Origin: Lingula anatina
Taxonomy: Eukaryota; Brachiopoda; Lingulata; Lingulida; Lingulidae
DNA: 64,000 nt
Direction of reading: 5' to 3'
Assembly (NCBI RefSeq): GCF_001039355.2
Contig: NW_019774613.1
Span: 100,357-164,356, forward strand
This document shows, piece after piece, positions 11,701 through 22,514 of this stretch. The position numbers and the translations under genes are program-made. Under the pieces are notes generated by a model. That model saw nothing but the letters and a program-made list of their open reading frames with translations, made no database searches and had not been told where the DNA came from. The number at the start of each line of letters is the position of its first letter. The stretch's first letter is position 1.

Positions 11701-12621
11701 TTTTCACAGAAATATTCTGTATTTTCAGTGGTGAAACAGCCTTCAAAAGAATCAGCATTCCATTTGCCTGGGCAGCCAACCCAATGCTACACCGTATCCA
11801 TGAAATCCAGAAAGATATTCCCTTCACTATGATTCATGGAAAGGATTCCTGGGTGGACAATGAAAGTGCTTACAAGACCAAGAGCATCAGGAGTGACTCC
11901 TATGTTGGAATTGAGGTAGGGCACAACTACATTGTTGATAAATGTTTATTTATTTATTTATTTATTTTTGCTTAGAGCCCATTCCCATACCTAGATCGAT
12001 CTAGCGGGATCGGTCAATCTCCTAGGGGATTCTGGCTTAATTGCATGCCTTTCTGGCACGCCTACTGAAGCTGCTAAACAATACTAAATTACTCCCTAAC
12101 AGGTTCAGTAGTTGTGCCGGACATCAGAGCCACTTAGACTTTGTGCAATTTAGCTAGAATCCCCTCAGAGACGGTACAATGACGCTAAATTGATCTTAGA
12201 CTTAGTATGGGAATGGGGTCTTATATAAATTAATGGATTATTTAATTAAAGAATGCTTCAGATCTGTTAGATATATTCCAGATATCAGAGCCATATTAGT
12301 GGAAGATGAACGTGTCCCACAAATACGTTTTTTAACTTTTGGAGTCAACTATCATATTCTGTCTGGTTGTCTACACATATTGCTCAAGTTGTATTAGTAT
12401 TTGTCTCTTCATTCATCTATTGTTTTTTTTATTCAATTATCCATCTTTTTGTCTGTCTGTCTACTTTTATTTATTTATCGTTTAAGATCATAGAAGATGC
12501 AGGCCATCATGTGTATGCAGACCGACCCAAAGAATTCGATGAAGTGGTGTTGAAAGTTTGCAAAATGGTAGATGAGGGAAACTTGAGGTCAAGTCCAGAG
12601 AAGAAAGAGACATCTTTATAA
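8720..12621 (+). CDS. ABHD4: ABHD4/ABHD5-family alpha/beta hydrolase (6 exons, 401 aa)
   Basis: Exons: 8720-8766, 9269-9351, 10007-10639, 11217-11337, 11729-11915 and 12487-12621. Phases are continuous and TAA ends at 12621. The start ATG (AGAAGATGGCC) opens MADEEINSQ. Visible motifs are the N-terminal NAGWLRRKLRW, the oxyanion-region HGFGGGVGLW, the nucleophile elbow GHSFGGF (Ser about 187), the family signature DPWGFPEKP, YIYHCNAQDP, and AGHHVYAD giving His about 364/365 with an HX4D motif. ABHD5/CGI-58 has Asn in place of this Ser and is catalytically dead; ABHD4 keeps Ser and hydrolyses N-acyl phospholipids. The Ser here predicts an active, ABHD4-like enzyme, though a single invertebrate protein may represent both vertebrate paralogues. 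Residues 90-103 are 14 consecutive His, absent from the vertebrate proteins as I recall them. Confidence 0.93.
9367..9546. repeat. MITE family A, copy 1 (ABHD intron 2)
   Basis: This is a palindromic element of about 180 bp. The left arm CCTATCGTACTAGCA is the inverse of TGCTAGTACGATAGG on the right, and the pairing continues to an AAGGGGATT / AATCCCCTC pair. The left end GGACCATTCCCAT matches the ends of copies 2 and 3. It holds no coding sequence. Confidence 0.75.
10144..10185 (+). repeat. In-frame polyhistidine tract in the ABHD coding exon
   Basis: Fourteen consecutive His codons use mixed CAC and CAT. They are followed by Asp-His, preceded by a run of Ser and followed by SSKK. Because synonymous codons alternate, the tract is not a pure CAY microsatellite. 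It falls in the linker between the N-terminal strand region and the HGFGGG core. Confidence 0.95.
10671..10917. repeat. MITE family A, copy 2 (ABHD intron 3)
   Basis: The ends are GCCCCATTCCCAT and ATGGGAATGGGGT, and both flanks carry CATAA. The element starts about 30 bp after the exon 3 donor. The internal palindrome pairs GTCAGCTTAACTGAATGACA with a matching inverted stretch near 10829-10850. It is non-coding. Confidence 0.75.
11975..12220. repeat. MITE family A, copy 3 (ABHD intron 5)
   Basis: The ends are GAGCCCATTCCCATA and TATGGGAATGGGGTC. TTA lies immediately outside on both sides, compatible with a PIF/Harbinger-type 3-bp target duplication. The inner arms include CTAGGGGATTCT and AGAATCCCCTCAG. 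The element follows the exon 5 donor by about 60 bp, just after a TTTA repeat. Confidence 0.75.
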
Positions 12622-13106
12622 CTCCGTAATGATTTTAAATGAAAATAATCAAACACAAGCCGAACAATCTTTCATACCATTAGCTTACGGCCAACCTGGA
12701 CGTAGGCCTTCATCAGACTGATGTGAGTAGAAGTTGACACTCACTGACCTATGGGTGATTTAGTGGCCAGTACCCTCCTATAAATGTCAGGTAGATCGTC
12801 CCCTGTCCCTATTCATAATATTCATTTATTATATATATATTTTCATTGAATATATATATTTTCATTGATCCAACTACCAAGCTAATGAACATTTTGCTCC
12901 ATATTGATTTATTTAATATATAGCTTTCCTCTTGATGAGGTAATTGAAAGTTCAAGGAACACATTGAATCAATCAGAGAATATAATTTCCTGACAATGAG
13001 CTTTTCTCAGTTTGCCAGTAATGACAAGATGTAATCATGTCGCCCATGCCATATCTAAAGCTTTGCCAATTTTTATTGAAACATAAGAGAATTCTTGTTG
13101 AATAAA
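12622..13106 (+). other. ABHD 3' UTR with candidate poly(A) signal
   Basis: This is non-coding AT-rich sequence after the hydrolase stop. The first good AATAAA is at 13101-13106, giving a 3' UTR of about 0.5 kb. The end point is inferred only from this hexamer. Confidence 0.45.
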
Positions 13107-13202
13107 GTTACAGAAGTGTTATTACTAGTTACCTATTCTGCAGCTTCCCAAATAGAAAGTAGAAATTAGGACTGATTGTGGGGCAAATATATAGTTCTGT
13201 TT

Positions 13203-13461
13203 ATTTGATCTTGGACCTAAATAGAGAAGGACAAGTAACGCGGAGNAAGGGACTGCGAGAAATTGCGTTATCAATGCAGAGAAACAATAGAAATGCACTG
13301 AAGCACAGCGCGCGCTACCTTAATAATAAGCTGTTCAGACGCCCGTGGAGCTATCAAAACAGATTATGTGAGACAATGGGCGAATGTTTACCCGAACGCA
13401 CATAGCTTCAAAGGAAGATGCCGCGTTACTTGTCCTTCTCTATTTAGGTCCAAGATTTGAT
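13203..13461. repeat. MITE with perfect 34-bp terminal inverted repeats and 7-bp target duplication
   Basis: Positions 13210-13243 and 13421-13454 are exact inverted copies (34 bp, outer end CTTGGACCTAAATAG). The direct repeat ATTTGAT flanks them at 13203-13209 and 13455-13461. The element is 245 bp including one ambiguous base (13246) just inside the left repeat. The interior shows no recognisable protein. The repeat identity suggests a recent insertion. Confidence 0.8.
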
Positions 13462-16320
13462 GTACCAGTTGTTTCTTAATGATATGGACCATCATCAGAA
13501 ATTTTGTAACAAACCATTGAGTTAATAATTTATTATTTGATGTTTTCTGAAAGAAATCTGTATCAATATACAGCATGTTATTTATTTAAAGGAGGGAAAT
13601 AAAAACAACTGTAATCAGTGTACGAGGTAAGTGTTAGTAGAAAATAGTACCTTGCAGGTATACACGGGTAATTTATAAGACTGTTGTAATCTCCTTTGTA
13701 GCTTAAGCACATGCACAGAGTGCCAGTTATTGTCTTTGTTGTGATCATTTTGTGTTAGGATTTGTCATTAGAATATTTATTGGGAACTTGACAATGTGCA
13801 AAGTGATGTTTGTAGTTTGAAAATGATTTTTAATATGGAAATATTGTATTTCTTTCATTATTCTTTTTAAATATTTATATAATAGTATAATATTTATTGT
13901 TCATCTCAGAATTTGTGATCAGTTTTGATTTTTGTGTTATCATTAATTTAAGTGTTTGTGGCAGTAGTAAATACACATGATGAAAGAGAACAAGAAATAA
14001 AATATACAATGCATGACCCTGTCACCAAGATTTTGTTGTTATATGTATATCATAGGCCTTTTACAACAAAAGTAAAGAAATGTAAATATATACTGTGCCA
14101 ACTAAACATTCAATTTTTTTTTTTTGTTAAAATAGTAAAAATGATAATCATGTTATCACGATTTGTCAGTGTTGAAATGAAAGACTGATGAAATGTCCAA
14201 ATTATTAACACCTTTCGTCAATTTTCTCTATTCATCTTTCACATGCACAGAAATAAGGGCAGTGACTGTCTGGGTTACAAGCTTCCAACTGATATCTTAA
14301 AAAAAACAAACAAAAACATTCAAGTGTTTGACTGCCATTATTATAATGTAAGAGCTGCGAAGCTATGCACATTTGTCCAAGGAAAATGGTGATCTGTTAA
14401 GAAAGTTCATGAGCTGAGAAAAAAATACAGGGAGATGGAAGTGTTTGAAGTTGGCAATGATAGCCAGTTTGGATCGATTAACCAGCAACGTCACTAACGA
14501 TGGTCAAAAAGAAGAGTTCTTCAAATTTTTCTGAGAAGGTTTGCTTTGTGTGAAATGAACAAGGTGAAAAATGGCCCAATTCAACTTACGTATTTATGGC
14601 TACATTTTCATGTACAGATAAAAAACTTGGTAATGGGAAATAAAATTCACAGGAACCACATTTTCTAACAACTGGATCTTTATTTTTTTAAAATCAATCG
14701 TTGTGATGAAAGTTAACATTGGACTTCCCTACCAATCACCTCTTACATACAGAGTCATCCTCATCTGCACCAAATATCCTCCAATTACATTGCAACAAGA
14801 CCAATCTGAAGAACTTTTACTTAACACTGCTACTGTAACAAGCCTTTTCATAATTACTACACTGACCAAACCAAAAGGAAAACTAAGAGTTCAACGAGGC
14901 AAGGTCACCTCCTGAGTATGTACCACCAGCTACCTATGTCCTCAAAATGGGGGCAGCATTAAAAAGGCCATTCCTGATTGGGAAACGAAACAACTTTGAA
15001 AACTTGAAGGAAAAAATATAATCTCTATGAATATGAGATTATCATAGTAATTTGATTAAAATTGCTGTACAGCAGTGGTTACAAGGTTTTTCACATTATG
15101 ATGCAGCTTTCCAAATTTGATTTTGAGAAAAAAGGTCACTATATAAAGTAGTCCTTCAACTACCTACATATTACTTCCTTAGATCTTCGATCAATTCCAA
15201 GAGAACAGCAATCATTCTTCAAAATAAGAAAATAAAACCCCATACGATTGTGAAGTGAACAATAATTTGGTCAATAACAACCAAGTTCAGTCACACAACC
15301 ATGGCAAGTGTCTCGCGAATCCAGATAATTTACCCCAGATAATTGGCTGTAAGCTGGCGGTACAATAGTATACCTTGTGTGACCTACAAACACCTTATGC
15401 ATTTGGGTTGCATTGCATTATTTTAATTAATACTGGAAATTAAAAAAATAAAATAAAATGAAGCTCAACAAATCTCATTGAGGGAGCAGTCACTGTCAGA
15501 TAGGCTCAGCCTTAGTTCACAATTAAGACGAGAAGTCTGCTTGGACAAAGACAACCACCAACATTTGGCAAGGAAACTAACATAACTATTATTTACTCCT
15601 TAGTTACCTGGGACATGATCTATTGATCTTGAGAATACCTGAAAAAATTGGTCCAATCACCCTCCCCCCTTCTACGATAATATAGTACAGCAAAATATAT
15701 TTCAATACACTGAAATAACAAGTATGGGCTATGCTACAATTTTCCTTAGTATAAGCTTTTTTTATAGGTCTAGCTCGTGGCTGCAGACATCAATTTCTGC
15801 AATTTCAGTGATCACCACTATGAATGGCATGCATCTTAAATTACACTTATATTGTTTTAGTTAAATGTGGTAAGAAGGGACTCCTGTACGATTAATACCA
15901 CTGTCATATGACATACTATATCATTTTTTTTTTTTTTGTAATATATGGAGAGAAAGGGCCCTGCTTCACTCCATTTCTTAACTATACCAAAAGCTGAGAC
16001 CACATTAGATTTAATAACATAATTATAAATGTTGTCGTACTGACAGGAAAATATTTCTTTTATTCACATTATGATGATGGTATATAATGGTTCCATGAAC
16101 AGTTCATCAAAACGTGTTCATTTGTGAGTATTCTGAGCATCCAGTTGCCAAAAGAACCATTTGGATTGAGACAAAGGTTCCAAAAGGGATTTATTCTAGT
16201 ACTTATTGACTATTGCTTTAAAAGGTGACAAATTCCAACAGATATAACCTTTTAATTCCAGGTTTCTTTTCATCCAGCTATAGCGCAGTTATATTCTGTG
16301 CACTCCCCACCCTCTCAAAA

Positions 16321-16351
<31 letters not shown>

Positions 16352-18930
16352 AATAATCATAATAATAAAATAAAATAAAAATTGTACATAAAAATCCAAT
16401 GAATGGTCCCTTCAATAATACAACAGCACATATTCCAGTTTTCTTGTAGTTACATGAAGCAAATTTTTAAAACAATCACTTCATAATCTGTTGCTTCATT
16501 TTTCACACTGAAAACTCACATGGCCAAAAATTCACATTAAAAAAAAAACAAAACAATATTTTGGTATTCCATTTTTTTCTTCAGTTCTTAACTTATGTCC
16601 TCTGTCAGTGTCTAAGTGATTAAAGTTTTTCAATCATTCTAAAGAAAAAAAAACCTGAAATCACTCTGTTCACCCACAGAACTTATGCACAGACTTCTTC
16701 ATGTTTTACTAACTATACTGGGACATATATTACAGGGTATTTGCTAAACTGAGGACTTCTATCTGTCTCAATCCAAGCGACTCTTAAGAAATTGATTAAA
16801 AGCATAAGTATACTGTGATAATGCAATAATAACAAGAATAATGACTAACATAAAATCAAATCAGCGCCTTCCTTTGTCAGTTCCAAATATAACAATTAGA
16901 TAATAATAGATAGTTCAGAGAGGCAGGGGTCGCCTCCTGATTACGCACCACCAGCATAGCATGTCTGTTATACCATAAAAGTCATTTTCAACAGTAAACT
17001 TGATTGTAAGAAAACAACAAACTGAAAGACAAAGACCTTAAATATAAACTTTTCATCTGCAACAAACACCCCAGTTCTGAACTAAGAAAATCTGGTTAAC
17101 ACCTTCAGTGACGTCAAACTTTCATCAGTGAAACTACCACTACAAATCCAAAACACCTTTAAGATTTACTCCAGGATGTGGGTAGTCAGTCATCAACCAA
17201 GAACTAGAGGAGAAAAAAAAAAGAAAAAAAAAAAAAAAGCTTCAGAGTCTATGGGACCCCTTAAACTAAGGCATATTGTGACTTCTTAATTTATTTATGT
17301 CTTATCTAAAAAGCCTACGAGTAAACCATTTCTAACCACTCCAACTTCTGGGGATTGTAATTGACTTGATTCAATAACAGCAAAAGTGAGTGGGACCAGA
17401 GAGGGATAAGACTGGCTCCTTACGGTAAATACCCCCTGCTGATACAGTATGTAATACAACCTGCGGTAAAAGAGGTCGACGAGAATGTACCAAATTTAGT
17501 GCACCTTCCAACTATAATCTGGTGGTACAAAACTCCTTGCATTGTTATAGAATTTACAGCTCGTTTAATACAACTTGATCAATCAAAATAAAAACACCTT
17601 ACCTGGTGCAATGATTACTATTAGTTGATTACTTATTTCATGTAACATATCTACTATCACACATACAAACAATTACATTGCCATTGACATTAATACACTT
17701 TTTTCTCCCTTTTATCCATAATATGACCATCCCCCTCTTTCATCCATAATACCTCACAACTTAGAATAACCTGAGCATAAATATCTATATCTCACAGAAT
17801 GTCATTTGTATACTGGCAGAAATTTCATGTTTCAAATTGCAGTAATGTTATCTCCATTAGCCTCAGATCCACATATTCAGATTTAATAATAAAATCATAC
17901 TGATGTAAACAACCGATAACCATTTATTGCCCCACTTGGTGAGTCGGAATGAGCCACAGTGTTGGGGTACCAAACAGTGGCCGGACTCGGGGGTCTTGCC
18001 ACAGCACGTGGTGCTACACTCAATCACAGCTCAATTTCGTCTGTCAGTTATATTATCTTCTCTCCTTTGCCTTTCAGGCCCATTCACGTCAGATATTTGA
18101 GGAATTAATTGTTAAATAAGGCAAGAAATCTAACTGCTGTCCCTTTGCCTCTAAAATCTCATTTGCTTTGATTAATTTTCTTAATCAGCCAATATCCATG
18201 GCACCTGCCATCAGGCCTTCATTGGATAGGTATTCTCTTTGTTTGATTTGCCTGGGAAGTGGTGTGCTTGGCCCTGGGAGATGCTGCAGTTTCATACTGG
18301 GACCTAAAAGTATAACTGTATTCTATCATAAACAATGCTTCAGACATTTCTCCAGTCTGTGACGTTAATATAAAAACACCAGTAAAATAAAAACAGGTCA
18401 TTAATTTTTTTAAAGATTTGACTTTTAATGGGCCTCTATTTTCAGGCCTGTAGCCAGGGGGGGTGGGGGGTGGGGGGTTCAAAGAAACCCCCTTCTTGCT
18501 GGGTAAAGGTATACATATATATTTGAAAGAAGTTTTGTTGTAAAATGGGGTTTCAAAGTAAGTTTTGTTGATTGAAAATTAACCATTAAATAGAATGGAT
18601 AATAAATTTCCCTTTAGCTGGAAGATGTTTGGAGACTGGTCAGAAAGAGCAGCCAGGAAATATGGCAAAGAAAATAAAGTGATTAATGCAGGAACTGGAA
18701 AAAAAGGTTTGTGAAGAGGACCAACTTACTGCCCAACAGACTGCAATATTCTTTTCATGTTTATCTACCTTAAACAACTATGTCTATGTACAGTTGTAGG
18801 ACACCAATAACCTGACAGATAAAGTTTATGTCAGCCATGAAGTAACAAGAAGATCCCTCATTAGAAAGCACAGCAATTTACTGGAGCTTCATTAAAAGGC
18901 GATTAAAGCTTTTGCTTTTTGATTAACTTT
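13462..18930. other. Non-coding stretch between convergent ABHD and PPP4R1 genes
   Basis: I see no gene here. Contents are AT-rich sequence, an AAAT microsatellite near 16320, an A-rich tract near 17211-17238, and a ~40-bp motif present twice, near 14896 and 16920, sharing ACCTCCTGA-like and ACCACCAGC blocks. A G-rich MITE end lies at about 18445-18477. Parts may be 3' UTR of either neighbour. Confidence 0.5.
16318..16375. repeat. AAAT microsatellite
   Basis: About eight clean AAAT units run from 16318, then decay into ATAATAAAATAAAAT sequence. Confidence 0.9.
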
Positions 18931-18936
18931 TTTATT
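18931..18936 (-). other. Candidate PPP4R1 poly(A) signal
   Basis: TTTATT on the plus strand reads AATAAA on the minus strand, about 670 bp past the inferred PPP4R1 stop. Others occur further downstream, so use of this one is a guess. Confidence 0.35.
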
Positions 18937-19603
18937 ACAAGGAGCTTTTTTCTATTTCATTTTATAGAAGATAATCATGAATGCAAACTTTAAATGAACA
19001 TAAGATCTTACTGAAATGCTGATATTGGATATAAATATTTAAAATATTTTTAATTTGTAGCAATTTATGTTCCTGGTCCTGAATAGTGCAAAATAATTCA
19101 GGATGTATGATATCATATCAGAAGTTCTTGGCACATATTTTTTTTCTTTTTTCTTATGAAGGGGAATCAATTAATTGGATTAGTTAAAGTTGTATTGCTC
19201 TGATGTGTTTGTTTAATGAAATGTTGTTTTTTTTACTTTAGTTTAAAAAAATCACTTCAATTTTCATGTGTCAAGACTTTGCATGTGTCTTATTCCTTTG
19301 CATGTGTCTTATTTTTATGGGAATGACAGTAAGAATGACTTCCAGCTATTAAGTTGCTAGTAATCATCAATCATCAAGTGCTACATTCCCAAATAATTTG
19401 CCTATTTATACTTAAACCTTCACCTTGCTGCTTTTTTCTGGTACTTAAAAAAAATGGTACTTAACATTTTACAAATGTATAGAATCCTCATCATTTACAG
19501 GATGAATTCCAAGAAAATATTGAAATAAATTTCCATAGTTTCCATAACGAAGTGGACCGTTTTGCATGACAACTCCTAAATCAGCTACTCTGCTGACATG
19601 ATC

Positions 19604-22463
19604 TCATTTACTATGGATGGAAAATCTATTAAAATAGGGAAGTTCTATTTCAAAGTACAGAACACAATGACCTACTGTGTCTAGATGTTCAATTTCAGTC
19701 TGTGGTGGCATGGAGACGAAGCCCCGGACATCTCTGTCAGCGTCGGCCTTCATGGCTTGGATGGTCTCCAGCAGCAGCTGGTGATGTGGGTTGGTGTAAC
19801 TGGTGAAATAGTCTGAAAGAAAAATTATTTATTTGTGACTCCATTTTACCCTTATCTAAAAACACAGTGTCTGGTCCATTTGTCAATGAATGTAAAATAA
19901 GTTAATAATTATATCAAGTAAGTGGTGTAACTGGGGGGTGGTGTAACTGGTGAAATAGTCTGAAATAGCAATTAGACCATAATACCTGGTCCATTTGAAT
20001 GTAAAATGAGTTTATAATTATATTATATTAAATAGGCCATAATTTATCAGGGATGAGGGAGAATTTAACTCTTAAATATATGCCATACACTGCAAAAAAG
20101 TTAGCAAGGGGGGTGGGGCAGAAAATCAAGAAACCGTAAAGAGATAACAACTGCTATAGTCAAAGTTGATCTGTATATCTAAAACTGATATTTAGCAAAC
20201 AAGCAGTTTTATGAAAACCATTTAACCGGAGAAGGCTTTGTGACACATACACATGCTTGTCATTTGACACAACTTTTCAAAGTTAACATGGGAGGAGAAA
20301 GGAAGAAGATCGGGGAGGGGGGGGGGGGGGGGGGGGGGACAAAGAGATTCTTACCAACAGGTATCACAAACTGCGACAGTGCTTTTCCCAATGCCAAGCG
20401 AACATTGGGAATTGGATCCTTTGCTAGGCTAAGAAGCGCTGGCATCCAGCTGATGGCAAACTGTTCAGCAGAGCAGGAGTTTTCTTGGAGAATGTGGTAA
20501 CACAAATGTGCATAGCTGAAAGATGGAAACATTTAATAAGAACTGAGAGCTTTGATACAAAGAAACTAGTATGTCATTATCACCGTGATCTTGTTACATT
20601 TTCCTTTCCTCATATGACCAATGTTATGTTTCTTTAGAAAACATGGTTTGTTTTGATATCATATTATCATTAGTCACATTCTTCATTTTTTAATATTTTG
20701 AGCAAGTAATCTTATTGAATATTAGTATACTTATATGTTCACAAAAGTGATTCTGTTGACAAAAAAAAAAAATACTACCATTGTAACACGCTTTAATAAC
20801 CAATGCAATGCCTCCGTTCAGTCTGCCCAATTTTCAAAACAAAAATACTCTCTAAATATTTTCTACATTCTACCATTTCCAGATAATGAACATTTTAATC
20901 AAAAATTTTTGATTTTAAAATCACTCACGTCTGCCTCCTGTACCATTTGTCACTGTGAGCAAACTTGTCTAAGGCAGTGGCTAAGAAGCTCTGGGACACA
21001 TTCTCCTCGCCACTCTCGTTAAAACACCTCAAAATCACAGCCAACTGGAAAAGAACAGAGTAGTCGTTTTTAACAATGGCTAGACACTACTAGACAGAAT
21101 CGTTTAAAAAACTCTTCAAAATTGCAGCCAACTAGAAGAGAACAGAGTATTAATTTTTTAACACAGGCTGATGACACTATTAGACAGAATTCTTTTAAAA
21201 AACTCTTCAAAATTACAGCCAACAAGAAGAGAACAGAGTGATCGTTTTATCACAGGCATTTGTTATACCTATAATATATGATGGGAGTCATCACAAAGCT
21301 GATGATACTGTTAGACATAATCATTTCCAACTGTTTTAGTATTTAGTGAACTCACAAAGTCTGAAAATAATTGTTATTTTGCCTTGAAATATCTTGCCGA
21401 AACAGAAAGTGAAATTGAACTGAAAACTTGCCATTTTCCTAATTTACAAGTTTATTTCTCATATATTTTATCATGCACAGTGCAAGCACACATGTTCAAA
21501 GTGTTCGACACAAAACACAGCAACACCAGATTTGTGTGTCTGGGAGCACATTCAAAGCAGCGGATAAACAGATCACTTGAATACTTGTTGCGTAATTCCC
21601 ACAGGGAATCTATTCAGTGCCCAATCGGGTATTAAGCGGCAAGTTTTTTTCATGGGTCGCCATATTTGATTCATGGATCTGTAAGTCAGCTGTTCTAAAT
21701 GCACTCTTTGAACACGTGTGCTCATATAGTGCATAATAAAACATATGAGAAATAAACATTTGGTGGTCATATATGAAGCAATGGCATCAATGGAAATACT
21801 CACATCTTTGAGTGCTATGCTGCGGACCTCCGCCACCCTGTCTTCCGCCAGAGTGAGAGCAATGGGCAAAATATGCCGGCTCAACTCATCACAGGAGAAC
21901 AACTCACACAGTGAGACTAGTTGTCTGGAAGTGGAAAACGGTTTTATCATTAATAAAATCATCCACAGAGCCATATAATGCACACAAATAAGCCTGCTCA
22001 ATCCTTTACTTGTTCAAATTAGACAGAAGTATTTAAAGTACCTTTAAGAATATTTCACATTGCAGCTGTAGTCTAAATATTTTATACTATCCACATAAAA
22101 ACTAAGATGGACCACTCAAATTAAAGAATAACCACTGTGTGATTTCCGTATATTTATAATACAGGTCTCCATATGCAGATGGAGTGAAAATTTGCCCCTT
22201 GGATTTAAGCTTCGCAATACTTAATTTCCTGAATTTGAGGATTAATATAAATGTTCATCATCTTACTGTCCCAACTCTTCTCTGAACCTCCAGTTTCTAG
22301 AGTTGTCTGTGGTCAGGAACTCGGCCACCTTGGGGAGATACATGGATCTGGTGCTAGGGTTCAGCAACTGAAATATAGTACAAGTCATATCATGTCATTC
22401 GAATTATAGGTTAGAAGCACAGAGTAGTACTCTCCATAATAAGTGGTGTTCTCCTTGACAATC

Positions 22464-22514
<51 letters not shown>

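Noticed and set aside
18600-18711. Possible extra exon (CTGGAAGATGTTTGGAGACTG, plus strand) after an AG
   Set aside because: It is on the wrong strand for PPP4R1, hits a stop quickly and matches no family known to me.
21573-22001. 142-codon minus-strand frame as a separate gene
   Set aside because: Only its middle (RQLVSLCELFSCDEL to SIALKD) is coding, and that is PPP4R1 exon 17; the rest is intron read-through.
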